From: an uncultured Propionibacterium sp.
GTDB lineage: Bacteria; Actinomycetota; Actinomycetes; Propionibacteriales; Propionibacteriaceae
Assembly (NCBI GenBank): GCA_938036835.1
Contig: CALHWB010000070.1
Span: forward strand, 1-50,366
Direction: 5' to 3'
DNA length: 50,366 bases
Under the pieces are notes generated by a model. It did no database searches. It was not told where the DNA came from and worked only from the letters and a program-made list of their open reading frames with translations. Below, piece after piece: positions 17,273 to 27,537 of the stretch; positions within the stretch are counted from its first letter, which is position 1; every line of letters starts with the position of its first letter. A program made the translations under genes and the position numbers.

Positions 17273-18421
17273 ATGAGCGCCAAGGATTGGTTGGAGAAGG
17301 ACTACTACAAGATCCTTGGCGTGCCCAAGGACGCCAAACCCGAGCAGATCAAGAAGGCCTTCCGCAAGATCGCCCGGGAGAATCATCCCGATCAGCATCC
17401 CGGCGACCGGGCTGCCGAGCAGCGTTTCAAGGCGGCTTCCGAGGCTAACGATGTGTTGGGCGACCCGGACAAGCGCCGCGAATACGACGAGCAACGCGCG
17501 GTGTTCGGGTCGGGGTTCCGGTTCCCGCGAGGCAATTCCGGCGGTCCCACTGGGGAGGACATCTTCCGTGGCCTGGGCGACAACGGTCTGGGCGATCTGC
17601 TGGGCAATCTGTTCGGTCAGGGGCAACCCGCCGGCACCCGGCGGGCCGGCGGCCGCGGTGCCCGGCGCGGGGCAGACGTCGAAGGCGAGGTGACCATCGG
17701 CTTCCAGCAGGCGGTGGATGGTGCGACGGTGGGTGTCCAGCTCATGAGCGAGGACGCCTGCCCGGCCTGCCGGGGCACCGGGGCCAAGTCGGGCACCTCG
17801 CCGCGGGTATGCCCCACCTGTCAGGGTTCCGGCATGCAACAGTCCCCCTCGGGGGGTATCTTCCAGGTCACCGAGCCTTGTCATGAATGCCGTGGCCGGG
17901 GCCTGATAGTCGACGATCCCTGCGAGAACTGCCAGGGCACGGGACGTGCCCGGGCGCGCCAGAACATGCAGGTTCGCATTCCCGCCGGCGTGGCCGATGG
18001 CCAGCGCATCCGGGTAAAGGGCAAGGGCGGTAGCGGCGAGAATGGTGGCTCGGCCGGTGATCTGTATGTGGTCGTGCATGTGCGGCCACACCCGGTCTTT
18101 GGCAGGCAGGGCGACAATCTGACGGTCGCCGTGCCGGTGCGGTTCACCGAGGCCGCGCTGGGCGCCGAGGTGGAGGTGCCGACGCTGGGCGGTGGCTCGG
18201 TTAAGCTGCGCATCCCGGCCGGCACCCCCAATGGCCGCACCTTCCGCATCCGTGGTCGTGGCGTGGCCAATGCTAGGGGCGAGCGTGGGGATCTGCTGGC
18301 CACCGTGGACGTGTTGGTGCCCAGTCATCTCTCGGAGGCCGCGCGCAGCGTCCTGAACGACTACGCCGCCGCCGCGCATGAACCCAATCCCCGCGAGAAG
18401 CTGCTTGCGAGCAATCGATGA
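17273..18421 (+). CDS. dnaJ: Co-chaperone DnaJ (Hsp40)
   Basis: DnaJ stimulates the DnaK ATPase and delivers substrates. The 382-residue protein has a J domain at about 9-75 with the HPD motif in ARENHPDQHP, a Gly/Phe-rich segment (about 80-125), four zinc-binding repeats (CPACRGTG, CPTCQGSG, CHECRGRG, CENCQGTG) and a C-terminal substrate-binding domain. The ATG at 17273 is preceded by GAGGAGG; the longer frame starting inside grpE is rejected. Its stop overlaps the hspR start by 4 bases (ATGA). The N terminus AKDWLEKDYYKILGV is the actinobacterial DnaJ1 type. Confidence 0.98.
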   Translation: MSAKDWLEKDYYKILGVPKDAKPEQIKKAFRKIARENHPDQHPGDRAAEQRFKAASEANDVLGDPDKRREYDEQRAVFGSGFRFPRGNSGGPTGEDIFRGLGDNGLGDLLGNLFGQGQPAGTRRAGGRGARRGADVEGEVTIGFQQAVDGATVGVQLMSEDACPACRGTGAKSGTSPRVCPTCQGSGMQQSPSGGIFQVTEPCHECRGRGLIVDDPCENCQGTGRARARQNMQVRIPAGVADGQRIRVKGKGGSGENGGSAGDLYVVVHVRPHPVFGRQGDNLTVAVPVRFTEAALGAEVEVPTLGGGSVKLRIPAGTPNGRTFRIRGRGVANARGERGDLLATVDVLVPSHLSEAARSVLNDYAAAAHEPNPREKLLASNR

Positions 18422-18834
18422 GCGATTCTCGGTTACCCCAGGTCCTGGAACCGGACGCCCCGGTCTTCAGCGTTTCGGTGGCGGCGGCGTTGGCCGATAT
18501 GCATCCCCAGACGTTGCGTGCCTACGACCGGCTGGGTTTGGTGGTGCCCAGCCGGGCAAAGGGCGGCGGGCGCAGGTATTCGCCTCGCGATGTCCGCCGC
18601 CTGCGGCTGGTGCAGCATCTGTCGCAGACCGAAGGGATCAATCTCAATGGAGTCCGTCGTATCATCGCCCTGCAATCCGAACTCGAGCAGCAGCAGAAGC
18701 GGGTCGAGGAGCTGACCGATCTGGTCCGCCAGCTGCTTGAGGAACGGCGCCCGCGGGTGTTCACCGCCGGGTCGTCCGGCTACGTGGCGCATGGCCGGCG
18801 CCATCCCCGGATCCTGGCGTTGCCGGCTGGCTGA
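18418..18834 (+). CDS. hspR: Heat-shock repressor HspR (MerR family)
   Basis: The 138-residue protein has a MerR-type winged helix (FSVSVAAALADMHPQTLRAYDRLGLVVPSR, about 17-46), the RRYSPRDVRRLRLVQHLSQ segment, a short coiled coil (about 87-112) and a basic tail. HspR binds HAIR sites with DnaK as co-repressor, so it represses its own operon and clpB until unfolded protein draws DnaK away. Its position as last gene, coupled to dnaJ by a 4-base overlap, and the HAIR sites before dnaK and clpB fit this fully. Confidence 0.96.
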   Translation: MSDSRLPQVLEPDAPVFSVSVAAALADMHPQTLRAYDRLGLVVPSRAKGGGRRYSPRDVRRLRLVQHLSQTEGINLNGVRRIIALQSELEQQQKRVEELTDLVRQLLEERRPRVFTAGSSGYVAHGRRHPRILALPAG

Positions 18835-18855
18835 ACCGGGCCGTCCGGCGGCATT

Positions 18856-18883
18856 TTGGGCAGGTATATCGACGCGATATGCT
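18856..18883 (+). promoter_or_regulatory. Promoter and palindromic operator of padR-ino1
   Basis: TTGGGC at 18856-18861 and TATGCT at 18878-18883 make a plausible -35/-10 pair with a 16-base spacer. Inside the spacer and into the -10 lies the palindrome ATATCG-ACG-CGATAT at 18866-18880. A repressor bound there would block the promoter, and the PadR protein encoded 40 bases downstream is the obvious candidate. Confidence 0.5.
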
Positions 18884-18920
18884 GTCGATGATTCGTTTCG
18901 TCTATCCAGAAGGTTCCCGG

Positions 18921-19502
18921 ATGTCGTTGCGCCAGCAGTCGCTGGATCTAGCGATCCTTGGCCGGCTCATGCAGAGTCCTTCCCATGGGTATGAGTTGCG
19001 CAAGCATGTCAATGCCGTGCTGGGCCATCTGCATGTCGTCTCGTTCGGTTCGCTGTATCCCGCCCTGCGCCGGCTGCTGCGCGCCGGTCTGATCTGCGAC
19101 TGTGCCAGTGGCCCGGCCGGCCGCCTCGTCGGCAACCGGGCTCGCCGGGTCTACCATCTGACGGCGGCCGGGCAGGACCGGCTGGCCCAGGAACTGGCCC
19201 GAGTCGACGATGAGTGCTGTACCGACGATGACTTCGACGTCCGGTTCAGCCTGTTCGGCATGACCGATCCCCAGGCCCGCCTGCGTATCCTGCAATGCAG
19301 AAGGCAGCTTGCCCACCGCAGACTGGTCACGATCGAATCCAGCATGGGAACCGGTGGGGATCCCTATGCGACAGAACTTATGCGGTTCGCTCGGGCCTCG
19401 GCGCAGCGCGAACTAGATTGGCTCGACGGGCTGATCGCCGCAGAAGACCCCACCGTCGGCGAGGCGGTCTCGTCCGGCAGCAACCCAACCAAGGAGATAT
19501 GA
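18921..19502 (+). CDS. PadR-family transcriptional regulator
   Basis: The 193-residue protein carries the PadR winged helix at the N terminus: LDLAILGRLMQSPSHGYELRK, then SFGSLYPALRRLLRAGLI, then RRVYHLTAAGQ. A longer C-terminal helical region follows (PadR C-terminal type). The start MSLRQQSLDLAIL was chosen from the family pattern; the longer frame adds 14 residues. Its last codons contain the ribosome binding site (AAGGAGAT) of ino1, which starts 4 bases after the stop. PadR genes next to ino1 are known in other actinobacteria. Control of inositol synthesis is inferred from position and from the palindrome upstream. Confidence 0.88.
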   Translation: MSLRQQSLDLAILGRLMQSPSHGYELRKHVNAVLGHLHVVSFGSLYPALRRLLRAGLICDCASGPAGRLVGNRARRVYHLTAAGQDRLAQELARVDDECCTDDDFDVRFSLFGMTDPQARLRILQCRRQLAHRRLVTIESSMGTGGDPYATELMRFARASAQRELDWLDGLIAAEDPTVGEAVSSGSNPTKEI

Positions 19503-19506
19503 ACAG

Positions 19507-20586
19507 ATGAGCACGATTCGCGTCGCTATCGTCGGCGTGGGCAACTGTGCGACTTCGCTGATCGAGGGCGTGACCCATTATCGGGATGCCAAGCCCGATC
19601 AGCGGGTCGGGGGTCTCATGCACGTCCAGTTCGGCGACTACCACGTCCGCGATATCGAATTCGTGGCGGCCTTCGACGTGGACGCTGCCAAGGTCGGTTT
19701 GGATCTGGCCGATGCCACGCGCGCCGGGGAGAACAACACGATCAAGATCTGCGATCTGGCTCCAACCGGTGTCAAGGTGCAGCGTGGGGTCACCTTGGAT
19801 GGTCTAGGCAGGTACTACCGCGAGACCATCGCCGAGTCGGCTGCCGAGCCGGTCGATGTGGTGCAGGCCTTGAAGGACACCAGGGCCGATGTGGTCGTCA
19901 GCTATCTGCCGGTGGGGTCGGAGGAGGCCGACAAGTACTACGCCCAGTGCGCGATCGATGCCGGTTGTGCCTTCGTGAACTGCCTGCCGGTGTTCATCGC
20001 CTCCGATCCGCAGTGGGCGCAGAAGTTCACCGCGGCCGGGCTGCCGATCGTCGGGGACGACATCAAGAGCCAGATCGGGGCCACCATCACCCACCGCGTG
20101 CTGGCCAAGCTGTTCGAGGATCGCGGCATCACCATTGATCGCACCTATCAGCTCAATGTCGGCGGCAATATGGATTTCAAGAACATGCTGGAGCGCGAGC
20201 GGCTGCAATCCAAGAAGATCTCCAAGACCCAGGCCGTCACCAGCAATGTGGAACACCATTTCGCCGATCGCGACATCCATGTTGGGCCTTCCGACTACGT
20301 CGATTGGCTGGACGACCGCAAGTGGGCCTTTGTCCGGCTGGAAGGACGCAATTTCGGCGGTGCTCCGGTGAGCCTGGAATACAAGCTTGAGGTGTGGGAT
20401 TCGCCGAACTCGGCCGGGGTGGTCATCGATGCCATCCGGGCGGCCAAGATAGGTCTCGATCGCGGGATCGGCGGTCCGCTGCTCAGCCCGTCGAGTTTCT
20501 TCATGAAGTCCCCGCCGGAGCAGCGGCACGATGATGTCGCGTTGGAGACCACCGAACGGTTCATCCTGGGAGAAGTGGAGCGTTGA
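19507..20586 (+). CDS. ino1: Inositol-3-phosphate synthase
   Basis: The enzyme converts glucose 6-phosphate to 1D-myo-inositol 3-phosphate with NAD, the first step towards phosphatidylinositol, mycothiol and related actinobacterial compounds. The 359-residue protein shows the NAD-binding start VAIVGVGNCATSLIEG, the segment VVSYLPVGSEEADKYYAQ, and the active-site block LPIVGDDIKSQIGATITHR, then LNVGGNMDFKNM and SKKISKT. Length fits the short actinobacterial type. It is translated directly after padR, with its ribosome site inside that gene. A strong hairpin terminator follows 7 bases after the stop. Confidence 0.97.
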   Translation: MSTIRVAIVGVGNCATSLIEGVTHYRDAKPDQRVGGLMHVQFGDYHVRDIEFVAAFDVDAAKVGLDLADATRAGENNTIKICDLAPTGVKVQRGVTLDGLGRYYRETIAESAAEPVDVVQALKDTRADVVVSYLPVGSEEADKYYAQCAIDAGCAFVNCLPVFIASDPQWAQKFTAAGLPIVGDDIKSQIGATITHRVLAKLFEDRGITIDRTYQLNVGGNMDFKNMLERERLQSKKISKTQAVTSNVEHHFADRDIHVGPSDYVDWLDDRKWAFVRLEGRNFGGAPVSLEYKLEVWDSPNSAGVVIDAIRAAKIGLDRGIGGPLLSPSSFFMKSPPEQRHDDVALETTERFILGEVER

Positions 20587-20592
20587 GCCCCA

Positions 20593-20627
20593 TGCCGTGG
20601 GCGGCCCCATCGGGGTCGCCCACGGCA
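20593..20627 (+). terminator. Terminator of padR-ino1
   Basis: TGCCGTGGGCG at 20593-20603 pairs with 20617-20627 (11 bp), and an inner CCCC/GGGG pair extends the stem to a tiny loop. It begins 7 bases after the ino1 stop. No U tract follows. Confidence 0.8.
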
Positions 20628-20764
20628 GGCATCGGCGGCGGTTGCGGCTATCGGGTCTTCCTTCGGGCCCGGGCGTTTGGGATCGGCCCGGCCCGCCGCC
20701 GGCGCGGTAGGTAGCCCCGATCGGGTCGTCCGGTCCCGTTGGCGCTGCGGGCCGCGATGGCCGG

Positions 20765-21778
20765 TCAGGCCTGGGGCAATTCGGTGCCCCGGCCCGGGTA
20801 GGAGGCCTGGGTGCCTGCCCGGGTGCACGACCGGGCGGCCACCCGGGCCGCGAACCCGGCCGCCGCCACCAGGGCATCTCCGTTCGCCAACCGGTGGGCG
20901 AGGGCGCCCACGAAGGCGTCGCCGGCGCCGGTGGTATCGACCGCTTCGACCACGGGGGAGGGCACCGCGGTCACCTCGTCCCGCTGGGCTACCAGTGCGC
21001 CGTCGGCTCCGAGGGTGAGCACCACGCTGGGGACGCCCGCTGCCCGCAGCCCGCGGACCGTCTCCGCGGGGTCTGGAACGCCCGAGGGACCGGATTCGGC
21101 ATGCTGCCCGTCTTGCCCCACGGCTGCCGGGGCATGCGCCGGGTGGCCCGCCGCGGTCTGCCCGCAGCATCCCGGTTCGCCGTTTCCGGGTGGGCTACCG
21201 GTAAGCAACCGCAGGGCCAGGCCGCCCTCGTGCCGGTTGACCACCAGGGGGTCGGCCCGCAGCAGTGCCTCGGGGGCGACCTCGATCACGGGAGCCAGAT
21301 TGAAGATCAGCCGTCCCCGGCACAGTCGCGCCGCCAGTTCGATCCCGGCGCGCGGTGTTTCGCCCTGCAGCACGACGATCGCGGCGTCGGCGATGGTGCC
21401 GGCGTGCCGCCGGACCAGTTCGGCGTCCACGGCCGCGTTGGCGCCGGCGATGACGATGATGCTGTTTTCGCCGCGGTCATCGACCGCCACCACGGCCAGT
21501 CCGGTCGCCGCCGTGACCTGGTCTACCGCGCTCAGGTCAACCCCGGCGGCCCGCAGCAACCGCAGGGCGATCTGCGCGTTGTTGTCGTTGCCGATCGCGC
21601 CTACCAGGGTGACCTGGGCTCCCAGCAGGGCGGCAGCTACCGCCTGGTTGGCGCCCTTGCCGCCCGGGGCGAGCAGGCCACCGCGGCCGGGCAGGGTTTC
21701 ACCCGGCCGCGGATGCCGGGCGACCCGGATCATCAGATCGGCGTTGATGGACCCGACGACGACGATTCTGTTGCTCAT
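20765..21778 (-). CDS. rbsK: Ribokinase, with an unusual insertion
   Basis: This PfkB-family kinase phosphorylates ribose at O5. The 337-residue protein shows the start IVVVGSINADLMIRV, the sugar-binding GGKGANQAVAAALLGA (around 39-54), and the catalytic DTTGAGDAFVGALAHRL with the base Asp. Between residues of about 190 and 230 lies a stretch rich in Gly, Pro, His and Ala (ALRLLTGSPPGNGEPGCCG onwards) where other ribokinases are shorter, so a surface loop is enlarged. The rest of the fold looks intact. It is a single gene with no ribose transporter nearby, divergent from clpB. Confidence 0.88.
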   Translation of the reverse strand: MSNRIVVVGSINADLMIRVARHPRPGETLPGRGGLLAPGGKGANQAVAAALLGAQVTLVGAIGNDNNAQIALRLLRAAGVDLSAVDQVTAATGLAVVAVDDRGENSIIVIAGANAAVDAELVRRHAGTIADAAIVVLQGETPRAGIELAARLCRGRLIFNLAPVIEVAPEALLRADPLVVNRHEGGLALRLLTGSPPGNGEPGCCGQTAAGHPAHAPAAVGQDGQHAESGPSGVPDPAETVRGLRAAGVPSVVLTLGADGALVAQRDEVTAVPSPVVEAVDTTGAGDAFVGALAHRLANGDALVAAAGFAARVAARSCTRAGTQASYPGRGTELPQA

Positions 21779-22026
21779 GTCCCCGTTTTCCGCCTACCGG
21801 CCGGGCAGCCGCCGCGATGACAGAATGCGGCGGCGCCGGGCTCGGGAATCCCATCCGGCGCGCCGCGAGTTGCGATCCGATCGGTGGCCATGGGCACATG
21901 CTATCGATACGGCCGCCTGATCGGCGCCGATGTGTTGGCTTACCGTTGGGCGATCTCGTGGCCGGCCGGGGTGCGTGTCCGGCGAGCCCTGCTGGCCGTG
22001 TGACTGGCAGTTCCGGGTTGGCTCAG

Positions 22027-22052
22027 GGAATAATCTCGCTCGAACAGAGGTT
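22027..22052 (+). promoter_or_regulatory. SigR/SigH-type promoter of clpB
   Basis: GGAAT at 22027-22031 and GTT at 22050-22052 are separated by 18 bases, as at dnaK. The GTT again opens the HAIR operator. The rest of the 322-base gap between rbsK and clpB (21779-22026) holds nothing recognisable. Confidence 0.6.
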
Positions 22053-22070
22053 GAGTGACGTAGGCTCAAC
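22050..22070. promoter_or_regulatory. HAIR-type HspR operator (clpB)
   Basis: GTTGAGT and GCTCAAC are separated by 7 bases, matching the HAIR consensus at 12 of 14 half-site positions. It lies 31 bases before the clpB start and overlaps the promoter -10. Confidence 0.85.
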
Positions 22071-22100
22071 TTTGGAACTATCCCTGAACGCGGAGAACAC

Positions 22101-24683
<2,583 letters not shown>

Positions 24684-24731
24684 TCCTGCCTGGCCGCGGC
24701 CCCAATTCGCGGGCCGGGGCGAGGCGCCCGG

Positions 24732-25577
24732 TCACAGCGCGCTGAGCGTTTCGCGGATCCGGGTCAGGAGTTGCTCCGCGCGGGCCAGCGTCCATTCCAC
24801 GGCGGGGTCCGGCTCAAGATAGGACAGCAAGGTTGCGGTTCCCAGGTAGGTCTGCTGTGTCCAACTGGCCGGCTGGCTCATGCCGAAGGCACGGGCACTG
24901 AACTCTCGGGCGGCGGGTGCCGGATCAACCCAGGCCTTCAGGAGCTGACCGGTCATGGTGGCGCCGGCCGCGGCACTGACCAGCCGCCAGCCCTCCGGGC
25001 CGCCCAATGGGGCGCGCAATCGCATGCCCGCCAGGTCGCCCAGCCAGGCCAGATTCTCCGCGCGTTCAGTCACATAGCGTTGCTCGGTCTCGGCCAGGGT
25101 GGCCCTGACCCGGGTGCGCAACTGCTCGTCCGCCAGATTGTGCTGGGTGGCGGTCAACGAGGCGAACAGCCGCATCTGTTTCGAGCCCAGCATCTCGATG
25201 AAATCCAGATGGATCAACTGCCGGATCGCGTCCACCCACAGGTCGTGGCGTCGTCGCGGGTCGAGCAGTTCGTCCGGGTTGAGATCGCGGATCAGGGTCA
25301 GCCCGGCCTGCGCCCAACCGGATTGCAGCCGGGTGCCCCGGGCGATCTCCAGCGTGACTGCCGCGGTGAACGCCTGTCGGGTTGGCCACCGTCGGTAGGC
25401 GGAGCTACGCGGTACGCCGGCCAGCGCAATGGCTTCCTCAAAGGACACCTCGGCCAGGCCGGAGAACAGCCCGTCCCGCTCCACCAACTCGCTGGCCGCG
25501 TCCAACAGGCGGCGGGTGACCTCGGATTCCCTGAGCCGGCCCTGACTGGAGCCGTGGACGGATTGCGGTTTGGGCAC
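24732..25577 (-). CDS. TetR-family transcriptional regulator
   Basis: From the chosen GTG the protein has 281 residues. The N-terminal helix-turn-helix is FEEAIALAGVPRSSAYRRWPTRQAFTAA, preceded by the helix VTRRLLDAASELVERDG. The long ligand domain has no recognisable signature. The start is uncertain: GTG 25577 and GTG 25586 are possible, neither has a ribosome site, and a leaderless transcript is possible. It is divergent from the Rieske gene with only 21 bases between the start codons, so the two promoters overlap and cross-regulation is likely. Ligand and targets are unknown. Confidence 0.82.
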   Translation of the reverse strand: MPKPQSVHGSSQGRLRESEVTRRLLDAASELVERDGLFSGLAEVSFEEAIALAGVPRSSAYRRWPTRQAFTAAVTLEIARGTRLQSGWAQAGLTLIRDLNPDELLDPRRRHDLWVDAIRQLIHLDFIEMLGSKQMRLFASLTATQHNLADEQLRTRVRATLAETEQRYVTERAENLAWLGDLAGMRLRAPLGGPEGWRLVSAAAGATMTGQLLKAWVDPAPAAREFSARAFGMSQPASWTQQTYLGTATLLSYLEPDPAVEWTLARAEQLLTRIRETLSAL

Positions 25578-25598
25578 GGTAACCACTATAAATGAGAC

Positions 25599-26021
25599 AT
25601 GATATCCAATATTGCGAATGTCGTGTCCCAAAGCCCTCCTTGCTGGTCCCGGCGATCCGTATTGGCCGGCCTTGGGCTGGGCAGCCTGATGTTTCTCGGC
25701 TCGAGTGCCCTGTCTGGCTGCGCGGGGCAGCCGGAGACGGTCACGCTGGATGGCTCACTGGTGCCGGTGGGTGGCGGCGTGATCGTCGGTGGCTATGTGG
25801 TCGTCCAGCCCACCCGGGGGGAGTTCGTCGGCTACGACGCCCGGTGCCCGCACAAGGGGGTCAAGGTCGGCTCGGTTGGCGAGACGATCCACTGCCCGGC
25901 GCACAATGCGGATTTTGAACTGTCCACCGGAAATGCCCTGACCGGTCCCACCGACAAGCCGCTGACCAGGGTGGACATCACCGTGGCCGGCGAGCAACTG
26001 ATCATCGAACCGGCGAAATGA
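25599..26021 (+). CDS. Rieske [2Fe-2S] lipoprotein
   Basis: The 140-residue protein starts with a twin-arginine-like signal (SRRSVLAGLGLG, R18-R19) ending in a lipobox LSGC with C41, so it should be a lipid-anchored protein on the outer face of the membrane, possibly exported folded by Tat. The cluster ligands are C83 and H85 (CPHKG) and C99 and H102 (CPAH). It resembles the small Rieske proteins of actinobacteria that are not part of the cytochrome bc complex. The next gene, flavodoxin-like, begins 14 bases after the stop; an overlapping ATGA start there is also possible. Redox partners are unknown. Confidence 0.9.
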   Translation: MISNIANVVSQSPPCWSRRSVLAGLGLGSLMFLGSSALSGCAGQPETVTLDGSLVPVGGGVIVGGYVVVQPTRGEFVGYDARCPHKGVKVGSVGETIHCPAHNADFELSTGNALTGPTDKPLTRVDITVAGEQLIIEPAK

Positions 26022-26035
26022 ACTGGAGCCCAACC

Positions 26036-26506
26036 ATGAACGTGCTACTGATCCATGAGTCCTGTCACGGCAACACCGCGGCGATCGCCGGGGCCGTCGC
26101 CAGTGTGCTGGGTGTGCCCGCAATCCCTGTGGCGGACGCTCCGGCCACGCTGCCGGGGGGAACCGGACTGCTGGTGGTGGGAGCACCGACCCACAGCATG
26201 GGATTGCCGACCCCCCAATCCCGGGAGCAGGCGGTGCAGGCCGGCGCAACCATTGACCCAGCTCTGGGCCTGGCCGAGTGGCTGGCCGCTTTGCCCAGTA
26301 GCCCCGGTTGTCGTGCCGTGGCCTTTGACACCTCCACGGCGGCCTTCCTGGGTACCGCCGCCAAGGCCGCTACGAAGAAGCTGAAGGGCGCGGGTTTCCG
26401 GGTCGCGAAACCGATCTCCTTCAAGGTGCTCGGCATGCAGGGGCCACTGGCGCCCGGCGAACTGGAGCGGGCCGCGACGTGGGCTGCCGGGCTGGTAACT
26501 GGCTGA
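26036..26506 (+). CDS. Flavodoxin-like protein
   Basis: The 156-residue protein begins with a flavodoxin FMN-phosphate loop, LLIHESCHGNTAAIAGAVASVLG, and continues with VVGAPTHSMGLPTP, the second loop around the flavin. The central region RAVAFDTSTAAFLGTAAKAATKKLKGAGF matches the alternating strand/helix fold. The ATG at 26036 follows TGGAGCC; an upstream ATG at 26018 that overlaps the Rieske stop is the alternative. Being cytoplasmic, it is unlikely to meet the Rieske lipoprotein directly, so a shared operon does not prove shared electron flow. Confidence 0.78.
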   Translation: MNVLLIHESCHGNTAAIAGAVASVLGVPAIPVADAPATLPGGTGLLVVGAPTHSMGLPTPQSREQAVQAGATIDPALGLAEWLAALPSSPGCRAVAFDTSTAAFLGTAAKAATKKLKGAGFRVAKPISFKVLGMQGPLAPGELERAATWAAGLVTG

Positions 26507-26630
26507 GGGCGAGTTCCGTCCCGATGCCGCCCTGCCGCCAGTGGGCAGAGGCTGCTGGCTGACCGGTGCGTTGAGTTGTCGCGTGAGCGGTCGATGGATC
26601 GGGTCCGGTGGCCACACCTACACTGGGCCG

Positions 26631-27434
26631 ATGGGAGACGACTTCCAGTTGCTATCGGATCCGCCGGGTTGGGTGCTGGTCATGGACGGGGTGGCCCAGT
26701 CCTGGTGCGACCCGGCGGAGCCGACCAATCTGCAGTTCGGCTACATGCTGCGGATGGCCGATTTCCTGGATTCGATCGCACCGCGGGGGGAGCGGCTTCG
26801 GGTGATCCATGTGGGTGGCGCCGCGATGACCATGGCCCGCTATATCGCGGCGCGGCGGCCCACCTCGGCGCAGATCGTGTTGGAGCCAAACACCGGACTA
26901 ACCGATCTGGTGCGTCGCCGGTTGCCGCTGCCGGCGCATTCGGGAATCAAGGTGCGGCCGGTCGATGGTTTCACCGGGGTGGCTGCCCTGCCCGGCGACT
27001 ACGCCCAGGTCGTCATAGTCGATGCCTTCGAGGACGCCCGGGTGCCGGCCGAACTGGCGAGCACGGTCTTCCATCGACAGCTACGGCGGGTGCTGACCGC
27101 CGACGGCCTGCTGCTGGTCAACCTGATCGACAGCCACCCGTTTTGGTGGACGCGCCGGGTGTTGGCGGGGCTAGCCGAGTGTTTCGTCGAACTGGCGCTT
27201 TGCGCGGAATCGGCGACTTTGAAGGGACGCCGGCACGGCAATCTGCTGGTTGCGGCCGCCAACCGGGAGCTGCCGATCGACCAGGTGACCAGGCGTTCGG
27301 CGGGTTCCGTCTTCCCGTTCCGAGTACTCTCGGGTGAACGGCTCAGGGCATTCATCGGTGCCGCCAGCCCGTTCACCGTCGAAGACGCCGTGGCCTCGCC
27401 TGCCGTGGAACGCGGCCTGCTGCACTTCGATTGA
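26631..27434 (+). CDS. Spermidine synthase-like methyltransferase-fold protein
   Basis: The 267-residue protein shows the spermidine synthase-like Rossmann fold: RVIHVGGAAMTMARYIAARRP as the nucleotide loop, IVLEPNTGLTDLVRRRLPL with the acidic residue at the end of strand 2, and QVVIVDAFEDARVPAELAS. The GGGxG of true polyamine synthases is changed to HVGGAAM. Such proteins are common in actinobacteria and their substrate is unknown; polyamine synthesis should not be assumed. The start at 26631 is set by the family pattern; the longer frame adds 30 poor residues. Confidence 0.72.
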   Translation: MGDDFQLLSDPPGWVLVMDGVAQSWCDPAEPTNLQFGYMLRMADFLDSIAPRGERLRVIHVGGAAMTMARYIAARRPTSAQIVLEPNTGLTDLVRRRLPLPAHSGIKVRPVDGFTGVAALPGDYAQVVIVDAFEDARVPAELASTVFHRQLRRVLTADGLLLVNLIDSHPFWWTRRVLAGLAECFVELALCAESATLKGRRHGNLLVAAANRELPIDQVTRRSAGSVFPFRVLSGERLRAFIGAASPFTVEDAVASPAVERGLLHFD

Positions 27435-27537
27435 CCCCGCCCGCCGCCATGGGCGACCCCTAGGGGCTATCCCGGCGGCGGTTCCCGAATGGCAACCGGT
27501 ACCCACTTGGTGGGCCGGTGGGGCTAACCTCTTCAAC

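Noticed and set aside
26631..27434. Calling the methyltransferase-fold protein spermidine synthase (speE)
   Set aside because: The glycine loop is altered and no polyamine-pathway gene is near, so only the fold is supported.
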